Below are positions 34,615 to 44,576 of a stretch of 64,000 nt of DNA, piece after piece; within the stretch, counting starts at the first letter, position 1; the number at the start of each line of letters is the position of its first letter. The DNA is from Galeruca laticollis. Its lineage: Eukaryota; Arthropoda; Insecta; Coleoptera; Chrysomelidae. The notes beneath the pieces were generated by a model. That model saw only the letters and a program-made list of their open reading frames with translations, had not been told where the DNA came from and did no database searches. The position numbers were made by a program, and so were the translations under genes. The DNA lies in assembly GCA_963921935.1 (NCBI GenBank), contig OY998182.1, forward strand, positions 37,602,028 to 37,666,027. The letters run 5' to 3'.

Positions 34615-34712
34615 TTGTCGAGTCGATCATGCGTGGAGAAAACGTAGGTATTACATCCAGAAGATCGCGTTCATCTGTCGTTCTCCATCAGACCTCCCAG
34701 ACTAGAACACCG
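34615..34712 (+). CDS. Probable internal host-gene exon (exon B), 98 bp
   Basis: Bounded by an acceptor with a long polypyrimidine tract (CTAATTTTTTTTTCAG, ending 34614) and a donor GTAAGT (34713-34718). Only the frame starting after two bases is open. It reads VESIMRGENVGITSRR and then SRSSVVLHQTSQTRTP, a Ser/Arg-rich segment. The other two frames have stops. Two leading bases complete the codon left by the single trailing base of exon A (8054-8138), and the exon ends in phase 0. The gene is not recognised. No further exon with comparable signals was found downstream in the window. Confidence 0.62.
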
Positions 34713-34720
34713 GTAAGTTA

Positions 34721-35879
34721 TACTGTTTCTAGATGCAGTTTGACTTGATTTGGTAAAAAATCTAACAAATATGTTGCGAAGCTCTCTAGAATTTCTGGTA
34801 GAGGCATCGCCATTTCTGGTGCTCGGCCGTTTGGAGTGTTGTTTGCAACATTTTTTTAAACATGAATGTTGTTCTTCTCTTATATATTTAAAATCGGTTT
34901 TAAAATTCTAACTCTGACCACACATGTGGCACATACGCACATTTTATAATTAATCGCAACTCATTTTGATGTCATTGCGTGGATTATCAATGACTATTTG
35001 GCTTACAGAAAGTTGAATTATACGGTCCAAGAGAACAAACACAGTAGCAGCATTCGAAATTTCCGTAATTGATAATTTATCGAATCTATTTCTGCAAACG
35101 TAGTCAATTTAAAATGATCAGAGAAAAAAAGTTCCGTTTAATTGGAAGATTATTCCATGATTAATCATCAGTATTATTTGTTTTTGCTTTGTTCGGTATA
35201 ATTCTCTCCATCCCCAATAATTCTATGAACACGAGGAAACCGAAAACTCGGCTTCTTTCAGCAGTGAAATAAATCAACAAAAATATTGTATTGAACACAC
35301 GACAATGTATGGTTCAAAATAAAGCTCGACGGTTTCAGGAAGCTTTCAAGTAGATATAAGCCGTAGCGTATAAATATATGCGCTTTGGAAAATGGGTGTC
35401 TGAGAAGACAGACTTAATCTGATAACCGCAGGATTTCCGGACTTCAAAAGAGAAATATTCTGTGCTAGTCAAAAGTCTCCTCTCTCCTCGCATCTTTTGA
35501 TCAGATACACTTACATTAAAGACATTTGGAGGGAAAAAATATAGAGTTTTAAGCTTTTCTAGTTACTAAAGATAACAGATGACGTTTAAGAGGTGGACAA
35601 AATGGTACGTTCGCAAACCACACACTATCTCTTACAATGCTATCCTACGCTTTACTATAAACAACTGATGAAAGTCTTTATTAAATTTCCAACTCTTCTA
35701 AAGTAGTTTTTTGATTGTAAAGATCTAGTACACTGGTACACTGGTAATTCTCTTCAGCGTATGGGCTTATTTTGCTACTCAGTATATTTTATAGCATCTT
35801 GTAAGATATTTAATTACTTTATTCCCCTTTAGTTTATGCACACTGCATCTTATTTTTTATGAATTGGTGTAATATTTTC
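34721..35879. other. Probable intron sequence, no gene seen
   Basis: A+T-rich sequence between exon B and a LINE fragment. No second exon, TIR or LTR was recognised. Confidence 0.45.
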
Positions 35880-37215
35880 CTTCGTTCCATTATCTTTTGG
35901 GAGTGTTTTTGATCTCCATATCTTCTCCACCAAAGTGTAGCTGACTTCCTGCATATTTTTTAAGTTCCGCTGTTATGTCATCACTTCCTGGAGCTTTTTT
36001 ATTCTTCAGTTGACCAATCACTTTTTTGATCTCTATTAGTAACGGCACTTCTACCTGTTCATCTGCTCTCTGGCGTGGTTACCATTTACATATATTCAAT
36101 ACGTTGTTGAAATACTGTTCCTAGGTTTGCAGGATTTCTGTTGTGTCTATTACAAGATCATTGTTTTCTTTCTTCAATATGATGGTTCGTGACATATAGC
36201 CTTTCTTCGTGTTTCTGATCTGTTTATAAACCTCTGGGCTATTATTTTTGCTTGCTTCTCCTTCCACGTTTGTTATGATTATATTATGGGCTTCTTTCTT
36301 CTCATGAGTTTTCATGTTTCCGCTGTGAGTATATTGAATAGTTGGATGTTTTTGTCGTACTGTACCATCTTCAATATGGCCTTGTTTTTATTGTCGTGTG
36401 CTATTTGACAATCCTTGTAATACCAATATTTCCTTTTTGCGGTTTTCTCTTGACTTAATATTTTTTCCACTGCATTTGTTATGTTGTGTAAATATTTTTT
36501 CCAGCACTCTTCTAGTCCCATTTCTCAGTTTATAGTGATTTGAGCTATTTGTTCATTTACTTCTGCTTGATATTTTTGTTTGGAGGTTTCTTCCCTATTC
36601 AACATCACATTATTCCATCTTTTCGTTTCCGTTTAGTCTCGCTTCCTTGTGTTCTTTTTTATCTTTGTACGTAGTTTACTCTCACCAAGAAATGGTCTGA
36701 TGCTGCATCAACTCCCTTTTGGCTCCTTACATCTAGTATATTTATTGATTTATTGCTTTTCCATCATTGGACTGCTATCTTTCTTTGTGGGGGAACATTG
36801 TTGACATTACTATTAGGTTATTTGCCGCTGCCATGTTTGTTAGCCGTTCATCTAAACTGCGGACCCCTATATATGGTTTTAAAATTTTTTTCCTTCCAAT
36901 TTTACCACTGAAATATCCTAAATGTATCATCATGTCCTGTTTTGGTACTCGATTTTATTGTTTGTTCCAATTGGTAATAAAATTCAGCTTTTAGACTCTC
37001 TTCCTTATCTTCCGTTGAAGTATACGCTAATATTAGCGTGTAATTGTACCATTTTCCTTTAATTCTGAGACTACTTATTCGATGGTTTACATCTTTAAAG
37101 TTTATTACTTGTCCTATGTAGTTTGAATTCACTGCAAAAACTGTTCCAAATTCATGTTTGATGTTTTTTGTGCCACCAATAAAATTCTATATCCGTCCAT
37201 CGTTACTGTTTTCAC
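35880..37215 (-). pseudogene. LINE fragment (endonuclease and start of RT), decayed
   Basis: Minus strand. Endonuclease codons from about 37170: HEFGTVFAVNSNYIGQVINF, then HRISSLRIKGKWYNYTLILA (37075-37010). The middle (36521-36121) encodes WKKYLHNITNAVEKILSQEK and SPEVYKQIRNTKKGYMSRTI, the spacer before RT. From 36060 to 35900 comes the RT N-terminus: EIKKVIGQLKNKKAPGSDDI. The rest of the RT is missing. It is related to the RTE-like elements in the window. The intact errantivirus lies just upstream of its 5' side. Confidence 0.78.
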
Positions 37216-37393
37216 AATTTTTACAATATTAAGAAAAGGTATTTTGGAAAGAATTAGACCCCAAATATAACAATGGTAATAAAATAAAAGAATTTACATT
37301 CAAATTCAAACAACATTTCTATAATAACTTAGCGTCTAATAAATTCTTAGATTCACTCGTTTTCGCCCTCCTATAATAAACTTTTGTTAACCT

Positions 37394-37614
37394 AGTTATG
37401 GAACGTGCATTTGATGATTCAATAATAATTTCAATAACAATAATGTGTAATATAAATATTTAATTCAATATGTCAGCAAATGTTTTCCTTTTTAGATTTT
37501 GTACATATTTTATTCAGAATGATATTAGACTTACAACTGTTAAGAAGTATATTTGTGTATTAATAAAGTAGTTTGTTTTTTAAAAAATTCTTTTTGAAAA
37601 CCAAATTCAAAAAG
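37394..37614 (+). repeat. Errantivirus 5' LTR
   Basis: 221 bp beginning AGTTATGGAACGTGC. AATAAA lies at 37562-37567, a probable polyadenylation signal. A TATAAATATTT (about 37451) may be the core promoter, though errantiviruses often use TATA-less promoters. One internal difference from the 3' LTR (about 37455, A versus T) was seen, plus the final base. Confidence 0.92.
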
Positions 37615-37632
37615 TGGCGCAGTCAGTAGGAT
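37615..37632 (+). other. Errantivirus primer binding site (tRNA-Ser type)
   Basis: TGGCGCAGTCAGTAGGAT starts directly after the LTR. It is complementary to the CCA end of an insect serine tRNA, the primer used by several errantiviruses of the 17.6/297 type. Confidence 0.82.
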
Positions 37633-37650
37633 ACTGAAAGGAATTTCACA

Positions 37651-39177
37651 GTGAATATTCCTTCGGTTCCAATCGTTTGTTCAGTAACGAATTTCGTCGC
37701 TCCGTACGAAATCTTGAAAAAAGTGCTCCAGAATCCAGAAGAAGAACTGAAGTCAAATTATGGTGAAGACAGCTACAATACTGTAAGTTGCTCATTTCCT
37801 TTTATTGTATTTATCCTGTCTATGTCATTCTCCTCACTTGTCGCTAACTCCATAGAGGACATTAACGAAAGTGTGTATAGTTTTAGTATTGAAAACGAAA
37901 TAGAATTAGATCTTTCAAATTCATTTATTAATTTATCGATAACAGATTCATTAGATATTTTAGACGATAATATGGCGTTACCTCCTCCAAAATTCGAACC
38001 AAAATTGTTAGAAATAGTACCAAGATTTGACGGTAACTCATTAGAGTTATCATCATTTCTAGAAACTGCAAATACTATTATTAATACTTATTGGGATAGA
38101 ACGCCAGGTAGCGAAAACTGTGTACAAAATATTAGTATAATTTATGGTATATATTCCAAATTAGTTGGTAATGCTAGGGAAGTATATAGTATATGTATTA
38201 ATAAAGACTGGAAGTCAGTCAAATCTGCTCTTATATCTCATTTTGGAGATCAACGTGACGAAAATGGCCTTTTATTCGATTTAGATCAATTAAGACAAAC
38301 TAATACAGAAGACGCGTTACATTTTTATACAAGAGTAATGAGTAATTTAAGTGCTCTTCATAATTATTTAGATACACACGGAGAAAATGCTATAAACATA
38401 GTGAAAAAAGAATTTTATAATGTTCACGCTTTAAAAATTTTCCTTGCTGGGTTAAAAGAACCCCTAGGTTCTACTATACGTGCAATGCGACCATCAACAA
38501 TAGCTGAAGCTAGGCAATTTATAGTTGCTGAAAATAATATTAGATACTTACAAAGAAATTCAGATCATAATCATAGACCTAAAGCCGTACAAAAATATAA
38601 TTCAAATTTCAGAACCAATCAACATTTTCAATTACGTCCGAATTTCCCCATCAATAATTATCCAGTCATGAACACTCATAGTTATCAAACTGCTCATCAA
38701 GTTCCGCCCCAATTTATGCCGAATGCGGCTACACAAAATAATTTTCCTAGAGGTCCAGTAAATATTCAGCCACGCCCAAGTGTCCCACAACGATTCCCAA
38801 GTAATCGACAAGTTTTCGGTCCTCCAAAACCTCCAACAAATGTTTGGAAACAAACTTATCAATATCAAAATCAATCTAGACCCGTTCCAATGAGTGGTAT
38901 ATCTACAGCCACAAGGAGACCAACCCACAATCAACCCTCAACAAATCACAATTTCTTTAGGCCTCAATCTCGACCAACATTTACCTCAGAACAATTATAT
39001 CATATGGAACAAAATTCTGACTATTACTATGACACACATAATTCTCAAAATCTAGATAATACCAATTCAGACTATTTTAACTACGAAAATAATGACGAAG
39101 ATTCTAACAATATTCATGACATAGAATTCTCAAATGAAAATTTTCAAGAACCAAGCCCAACAGAAAACCAAACATAG
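37651..39177 (+). CDS. gag: Errantivirus Gag
   Basis: The frame is open from 37651 to the TAG at 39175. The first in-frame ATG is at 37822, and another at 37972 (MALPPPKFEPKLLEIVPRFD) starts the conserved capsid part. The opening codon at 37651 is GTG, so the true start is probably one of the two ATGs. The capsid region (about 38000-38560) has the retrotransposon Gag pattern FDLDQLRQTNTEDALHFYTR and ends with a MRPSTIAEARQFI helix. The C-terminal third is Pro/Gln/Asn-rich and has no CCHC knuckle, which is usual for errantiviruses. Assembles the particle; overlaps pol by a -1 frameshift. Confidence 0.9.
   Translation: MNIPSVPIVCSVTNFVAPYEILKKVLQNPEEELKSNYGEDSYNTVSCSFPFIVFILSMSFSSLVANSIEDINESVYSFSIENEIELDLSNSFINLSITDSLDILDDNMALPPPKFEPKLLEIVPRFDGNSLELSSFLETANTIINTYWDRTPGSENCVQNISIIYGIYSKLVGNAREVYSICINKDWKSVKSALISHFGDQRDENGLLFDLDQLRQTNTEDALHFYTRVMSNLSALHNYLDTHGENAINIVKKEFYNVHALKIFLAGLKEPLGSTIRAMRPSTIAEARQFIVAENNIRYLQRNSDHNHRPKAVQKYNSNFRTNQHFQLRPNFPINNYPVMNTHSYQTAHQVPPQFMPNAATQNNFPRGPVNIQPRPSVPQRFPSNRQVFGPPKPPTNVWKQTYQYQNQSRPVPMSGISTATRRPTHNQPSTNHNFFRPQSRPTFTSEQLYHMEQNSDYYYDTHNSQNLDNTNSDYFNYENNDEDSNNIHDIEFSNENFQEPSPTENQT
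37760..37784 (+). promoter_or_regulatory. Leader ATG and candidate env splice donor
   Basis: A short upstream ORF starts at ATG 37760 and, unspliced, ends at the TAA overlapping the donor. The donor is ACT|GTAAGT with GT at 37783-37784. Splicing to the acceptor at 42892-42893 keeps the ATG in frame with env and creates a short basic-then-hydrophobic N-terminus. Gypsy-type Env proteins are made from a spliced subgenomic RNA, so this arrangement fits. It is inference from sequence; no transcript evidence is available here. Confidence 0.6.
39138..39144 (+). promoter_or_regulatory. -1 ribosomal frameshift slippery heptamer A_AAT_TTT
   Basis: In the gag frame this is A AAT TTT, a canonical X XXY YYZ site. 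The pol frame opens at exactly this point: the last upstream stop in that frame is TGA 39135-39137. Gag stops at 39175, so a shift must happen between 39138 and 39174. The same heptamer type is known from Drosophila gypsy/17.6-type elements. Confidence 0.82.
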
Positions 39178-42100
39178 AATTACATTCTCTATACGACCGT
39201 AAAGACCTTCCTTACGTAAAAATATCAGATCCTCCTCTTAAATTATTAGTTGATACAGGTGCTACTAAATCATTCCTAAATCCAGAAATTGCCCAAAAAT
39301 ATTTTGAAGATTGTATCGAAAACGAGCCGTTCACGATTAGCTCAATATTCCAAACAACTTCTCGAGACCAATGTGCTAAAATTCCGGCATTCCCCGAATT
39401 TAACTGTAATAAAAAAATAAAATTCTATTTATTCAATTTTCATCATTTCTTCGATGGTTTAATCGGATACGAAACATTAAAAGATTTATGTGTAGAACTC
39501 GACTTAAACAATTCTTTACTGAAAACACCGACAGCAAAATTACCATTAAGTCATTACGAAGCAAAGGGTAAATTATTATTTTTTGCAAAAATTGAACCCC
39601 ACACGATAGAATCTGCTAAAATTCCTGTCTCAGTAAATTCTGGCATGATTATTGTTCCCCAATTAAAAGTATTCAACTGTAAAATTAAAGAAGGTATCTC
39701 CGAAGCAATTAATTGTTATGCACCCATAGAAATCATAAATGATACTGATGAAGTTCAAGAAGTTTATTTGTATAACCCAATAAAAGTTCAACTATTTACA
39801 AACGACTTAGAAATTTTTAATATGTCTATTAAAAGTAATCAAAATTTAGAACCATTCGATATCACTGAAAACATTAGAACAAGTCATTTAAATTTTGAGG
39901 AAAAGTTGCAATTAGAAAAAATTTGTAAAGAATTTTCTGACATTTTCCATACAAGTAATTCAAAACTAACTTTCACTAATCAAGTAAAGCATAGAATAAA
40001 AACCACAGACGAAATACCAGTTTATTCGAAAACATATAGATACCCATATATTCATAAACCAGAAGTAGAGCGTCAAATTAATGAAATGTTAGAACAAGGT
40101 ATCATCAGACCGAGCGATTCCCCGTGGAGTAGTCCTATCTGGATCGTAAGTAAAAAACCAGACGCATCTGGAAAACAGAAATGGCGAATAGTGGTGGACT
40201 ACAGAAAAATAAACGAAAAAACAATTGACGATAAATATCCTATTCCCCAAATAAATAATATCCTCGACAGACTAGGTCGCTGTCAATACTTCTCAACCCT
40301 AGATCTCGCAAGTGGCTTTCATCAAATCGAAATGCATCCTGATGATATTCAGAAAACTGCTTTTAACGTAGAAGGTGGACATTTTGAATATGTAAGAATG
40401 CCATTCGGATTAAAAAATGGACCAGCTACATTTCAGCGTGTCATGGACAATATCTTAAAAGAACTCCAAAATAAAATTTGCTTTGTATATATGGATGACA
40501 TAATTGTTTTCTCAACGTCACTCCAAGAACATATAGTCAACTTAAAGAAAATATTCCAAAAATTAAGAGACAGTAACTTTAAAGTGCAATTAGATAAATC
40601 AGAATTTTTAAGAAAAGAAGTATCCTTTTTAGGTCACGTAATCACTCCAGACGGTGTTAAACCAAACCCCGATAAAGTTAATGCTATTCTAAATTATCCT
40701 ATTCCTAAAACAACCAAAGAGATTAAATCATTTCTCGGTTTAGTTGGTTATTACAGAAAGTTCATCAGAAATTTCGCTCATATTACAAAACCATTCACTC
40801 GTTGTCTAAAAAAAGGAGCTAGTATCGATATCAATAATCCGTTGTACATAAAAGCATTTGAAGATTGTAAATCTTTACTGACCAATGATCCCATTCTTAT
40901 TCATCCCGACTTTACGAAAGATTTCATAGTTACTACCGATGCAAGTAACGTCGCCATCGGTGCCGTCCTATCTCAAGGACAAATTCCTCATGACAAACCT
41001 ATTGCATTTGCCTCCAGAACTCTTAATGAATCCGAATCCAACTATTCAACTATTGAAAACGAATTGCTTGCCATTGTTTATGCTACGAAATACTTCAGAC
41101 CTTATCTTTTTGGACGTAAATTCAAAATCGTTACAGATCACAAACCTCTTCAATGGCTTATGTCCCTCAAAGAACCAAACTCTCGTCTTGTTCGATGGAG
41201 ATTACGATTAGAAGAATTTGACTATCAAGTTATATATCGAAAAGGCACATCTAATAGCAATGCTGATGCTTTAAGTAGAATTGAAATTCATCCTATTGAA
41301 TCAAGCACATCCAAATTACCTATTATAGACTTTATGACAGAATTTGATGAATTATTAACACAACAACCACTATCTTCGGAATCCAACACCAACAACAAAA
41401 CTGATCTAGACAATGTTCCTCAAGATAACAGAAACCCAGAGATAACCGACCTTGACATTCAATCTGTTCTCGCAGAATTTGATCCCACCGACAACAATGA
41501 CGACATCGCGACAATACATACGAGTTTAGAAAATCCTATTTTAGGTATTCACATCACTGAAACTCCTTTAAATAACTTTCTCAACCAAATTATTATAATT
41601 AAAGTAGACAGAAATCCTAGACAAGAAATTAGAAAACTTTTTGAAACTCACGTAAGAACTAGATGGAAAATATATATAACAGTAGAATCATTTCAATCTC
41701 AAATAATAAATTTCTTAAAAGAATATGGCGTACCAAAGAAACAGTATGTTTTTTATTTTCAAAACGACGAGAATGAAAGTTTATTCAAAAATATGTGTAA
41801 TTTTATCCCTCAAGTATTCAAACACTCTGCATTTAAACTTTTAAAAACAAATAAATTATTAGTAGATGTTACTAGAGACAAAAGACAACAGGAACTAATA
41901 AAAGAACAGCACGAAGGTATAACCAATCACCGTGGTATTCAAGAAACTATAAATCAACTCAAAACTAAATTCTATTGGCCTAAGTTACACGAAAATGTGA
42001 AAAATTTCATAAACAGTTGTCCCATTTGTCAACAAGTAAAATACGAAAGACATCCTCCACTTGTCAAACTTCAACTAACGCCAACACCCAAAAAACCTTT

Positions 42101-42950
42101 CGAAACAATACATATAGACACTTTCAAATTCGAAAATTCCATAGCACTAACGATATGTGATAGTTTCTCAAAATACGGTCAAGCTTATATAATTCCAAGC
42201 ATCACAGCTCTACACATATATCAAGGACTAGTACAATTCATAGCATCGTATAAAATTCCAGAAAATATCATCTCGGATAACGGTTCAGAATTTCTTCAAA
42301 ACATTTTAAAAGATTTCGCAAAACTTTACAAAATCAATTGGCATTATACGTTACCCCTCAACCCAAATAGTAACGCTATAGTCGAAAGATTTCATTCCAC
42401 TTTACTCGAACATATGAGAACACTCTCAATCACACGCCCAAAATTAAACCCATTTGAAAAATTATTCTATGCAGTAATCGGTTATAATAACTCTATTCAC
42501 TCAGCTACAAAATATAAACCTATAGATCTATTACTAGGACACCTTCAATTAGAAAATCCTATCGAAATTGATAGTAATGCAGAAATGATTAATTTAAAAC
42601 TTAACGAACACAAACAGACAATGATAGATATTTATAAAAATCTGAACAAAACAATGACTGAAAATAAATCAAAAATTATCGAAAAACTAAATGAAAAGAG
42701 ACAAGAACCTCCAGACATACAACCAGGTACAATTGCCTACAAAAAACAAACCGAAAGACAATCAAAAACGAAACCACCATATAAGCCAGAACATGTTATT
42801 AAATCACAAGACCTTACAGTTACTACACCTTACAATACTTATCATAAACAGATTTTTAAACCTCCCAGAAAATTAACTACCGATTTTTCACAGGTTAATA
42901 ATCCTCCCTCTGATAATGAGCCAGAAAATAGAGATCCAGAATCTGAATAA
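39138..42950 (+). CDS. pol: Errantivirus Pol (PR-RT-RNase H-integrase)
   Basis: Continuous frame from the slippery site to the TAA at 42948-42950, no internal stop. Protease active site LLVDTGATKSF, Asp codon at 39252. RT from about 40000: SPWSSPIWIVSKKPDASGKQ, FSTLDLASGFHQIEM, MPFGLKNGPATFQRVM and YMDD at 40488-40499. RNase H with TTDASNVAIGAVLSQ (about 40930), ENELLAIVYA and VTDHKPLQWL. Integrase: H-H-C-C zinc domain (about 41908-42040, ending CPICQQVK), catalytic Asp in HIDTF (about 42114), Asp in ISDNGSEF (about 42271) and Glu in AIVERFHSTLLEH (about 42383). All key residues are present. The frame is -1 to gag and overlaps env by 35 bp. Confidence 0.93.
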   Translation, partial: KFSRTKPNRKPNIELHSLYDRKDLPYVKISDPPLKLLVDTGATKSFLNPEIAQKYFEDCIENEPFTISSIFQTTSRDQCAKIPAFPEFNCNKKIKFYLFNFHHFFDGLIGYETLKDLCVELDLNNSLLKTPTAKLPLSHYEAKGKLLFFAKIEPHTIESAKIPVSVNSGMIIVPQLKVFNCKIKEGISEAINCYAPIEIINDTDEVQEVYLYNPIKVQLFTNDLEIFNMSIKSNQNLEPFDITENIRTSHLNFEEKLQLEKICKEFSDIFHTSNSKLTFTNQVKHRIKTTDEIPVYSKTYRYPYIHKPEVERQINEMLEQGIIRPSDSPWSSPIWIVSKKPDASGKQKWRIVVDYRKINEKTIDDKYPIPQINNILDRLGRCQYFSTLDLASGFHQIEMHPDDIQKTAFNVEGGHFEYVRMPFGLKNGPATFQRVMDNILKELQNKICFVYMDDIIVFSTSLQEHIVNLKKIFQKLRDSNFKVQLDKSEFLRKEVSFLGHVITPDGVKPNPDKVNAILNYPIPKTTKEIKSFLGLVGYYRKFIRNFAHITKPFTRCLKKGASIDINNPLYIKAFEDCKSLLTNDPILIHPDFTKDFIVTTDASNVAIGAVLSQGQIPHDKPIAFASRTLNESESNYSTIENELLAIVYATKYFRPYLFGRKFKIVTDHKPLQWLMSLKEPNSRLVRWRLRLEEFDYQVIYRKGTSNSNADALSRIEIHPIESSTSKLPIIDFMTEFDELLTQQPLSSESNTNNKTDLDNVPQDNRNPEITDLDIQSVLAEFDPTDNNDDIATIHTSLENPILGIHITETPLNNFLNQIIIIKVDRNPRQEIRKLFETHVRTRWKIYITVESFQSQIINFLKEYGVPKKQYVFYFQNDENESLFKNMCNFIPQVFKHSAFKLLKTNKLLVDVTRDKRQQELIKEQHEGITNHRGIQETINQLKTKFYWPKLHENVKNFINSCPICQQVKYERHPPLVKLQLTPTPKKPFETIHIDTFKFENSIALTICDSFSKYGQAYIIPSITALHIYQGLVQFIASYKIPENIISDNGSEFLQNILKDFAKLYKINWHYTLPLNPNSNAIVERFHSTLLEHMRTLSITRPKLNPFEKLFYAVIGYNNSIHSATKYKPIDLLLGHLQLENPIEIDSNAEMINLKLNEHKQTMIDIYKNLNKTMTENKSKIIEKLNEKRQEPPDIQPGTIAYKKQTERQSKTKPPYKPEHVIKSQDLTVTTPYNTYHKQIFKPPRKLTTDFSQVNNPPSDNEPENRDPESE
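42881..42893 (+). promoter_or_regulatory. Candidate env splice acceptor
   Basis: AACTACCGATTTTTCACAG ending at 42893 has a branch-like TTAAC and a short pyrimidine tract just upstream of env. The exon would start with G at 42894, completing the split codon left by the donor at 37782. Confidence 0.6.
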
Positions 42951-44556
42951 GAACCCCGGAGTTCTTCCGTTCAAAATAGGTACCGCAAAAATCAAAACAG
43001 CCTCCCACACCTTCTTACACTATATTCCTACAAAATCAATAAAAGAACAAGTAGTCTCGGTAACTAACAAATTTTATGAATTCAAAAGATTATTAGAGAA
43101 AAGTCACCCTATAATAATTACTAAAATACTAGAAACTTATATACATTTAGAATACGAGGTTATTTACGTCAATAATAAGTTAAACGCTATTTTTCCACAA
43201 GTAAAAAGTAAAAGAGCATTATTTTCTCCTTTAGGAACATTTATCAAAAGCATTACTGGTAATATGGACCAAGAAGATGCAAAAGATATTTATAATAATA
43301 TTGTTCAACTTGAAAACAACGAAAATCAAATAATAAAGAAAATTAATAGTCACATTTCATTGAACTCAAAATTAATGCAAAATGTACACAAGACATTAGA
43401 TAGTATAACGGAAAAGCAAAGTCGCATAGTAAGCAAGATTGAATTACTTACAGCGGTTTTCAATGAAACAGAATTTAATCAAGACCTTTATATTGAATTT
43501 CAAGTAATTTTTAATCAAATAAAAATAAACTTAGATTCTTTGTCTGCATTTTTAGCGGATATAGAAAATGCGATTAGTTTTGCTAATTTAAACATTCTTC
43601 ATCATAGTATAGTTAATTTAGTAGATTTAAAAGAAATAATTTTAGAGATGTCTAAGATCCATACTAATTCACAAATGTTATTTCTAGACAATGAAATTTT
43701 AAAATATTACAGAGTAGTAGAAACAAAAGTACATTACTTAAATGATAAATTAATGTTTTCACTAGATTTTCCTTTAGTTAATCAAAACACTTTCGACCTT
43801 TATCACCTTTACGCTGTACCCAATATCAACCAAAGTATAATAATCCCTCCTTCTACCTACCTACTCATGAGCAACGAATACTATCAGTACCAAGAAGAAG
43901 AGTGCTTCGATTTACAGCCCAATTTCCTGTGCCTCCATAAGCAATTACTTCCTATAGGAAAAGACGTCGACTGTATTACGTCATTACTATCAGTCCAACC
44001 CACAACAGTAAAGTGCCAACAAGTACCTGTCAAAATAAGCAGCCAAATCGTAGAAGAAATCAACAGTGGTCACTATATTGGAGTTTTTCCTGAAACTCAG
44101 AAAGTCCAGCTTACTTGTAACGAAAACGACGTTGTCGCACTAAAAGGTACTTACTTAATCAAGGTACCACCCCAGTGCGCTATAAGTACTACCAGGTTCA
44201 CCTACAGTAATGAAAAGGGACTACTTATTGGTCACCCTATAGCTTTAAAAGAAATTGAAGAAATTACAATTCACACAACACCTGTAAGAAGACTAGAATT
44301 AGAAAAAATCCACCTCGATGAAATCCATAAGATTCAACAGCAAGAATTAGAAGAAACATTACCTGAAGTTCACTTAAGAAAACGATTCGATTGGTCCATT
44401 GGTGCAAACTCCATGTTAATATCATTAATTGTTATTTATTGCCTTGTCGTAAACAGAAAGAAGATTGTTCATATATTCAAGAAAAATGGAAGTCCAAAAG
44501 AAACTACAACAGAACATGATGAAGCTCAAGTTGCTCCACCCAGGCTACACCCTTGA
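42916..44556 (+). CDS. env: Errantivirus envelope protein (baculovirus F-like fusion glycoprotein)
   Basis: Open frame of 546 codons, overlapping pol by 35 bp. Residues 97-100 (KSKR) form a furin-like cleavage site, leaving a short N-terminal subunit. A fusion-peptide-like stretch (ALFSPLGTFIKSITGN) follows directly, then a coiled-coil region. A hydrophobic anchor lies at about residues 496-512, followed by a ~34-residue basic-then-acidic cytoplasmic tail. This architecture matches F-like Env of insect errantiviruses. The ORF itself has no signal peptide; the spliced leader at 37760 could supply one. Cysteines are concentrated in the C-terminal half of the ectodomain. Presumed role is membrane fusion and cell-to-cell transfer; that is family knowledge. 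Confidence 0.88.
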   Translation: MSQKIEIQNLNKNPGVLPFKIGTAKIKTASHTFLHYIPTKSIKEQVVSVTNKFYEFKRLLEKSHPIIITKILETYIHLEYEVIYVNNKLNAIFPQVKSKRALFSPLGTFIKSITGNMDQEDAKDIYNNIVQLENNENQIIKKINSHISLNSKLMQNVHKTLDSITEKQSRIVSKIELLTAVFNETEFNQDLYIEFQVIFNQIKINLDSLSAFLADIENAISFANLNILHHSIVNLVDLKEIILEMSKIHTNSQMLFLDNEILKYYRVVETKVHYLNDKLMFSLDFPLVNQNTFDLYHLYAVPNINQSIIIPPSTYLLMSNEYYQYQEEECFDLQPNFLCLHKQLLPIGKDVDCITSLLSVQPTTVKCQQVPVKISSQIVEEINSGHYIGVFPETQKVQLTCNENDVVALKGTYLIKVPPQCAISTTRFTYSNEKGLLIGHPIALKEIEEITIHTTPVRRLELEKIHLDEIHKIQQQELEETLPEVHLRKRFDWSIGANSMLISLIVIYCLVVNRKKIVHIFKKNGSPKETTTEHDEAQVAPPRLHP

Positions 44557-44560
44557 GTTC

Positions 44561-44576
44561 CTTCTGGGGATGGAGG
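44561..44576 (+). other. Errantivirus polypurine tract
   Basis: GGGGATGGAGG immediately precedes the 3' LTR (AGTTATGG at 44577), as expected for plus-strand priming. Confidence 0.75.

Noticed and set aside
37783..37855. Possible 73-bp intron in the errantivirus leader (GTAAGT ... CTAACTCCATAG)
   Set aside because: The donor is better explained as the env donor; removing 73 bases shifts the gag frame and gains nothing, although it would still leave the ATG at 37972.
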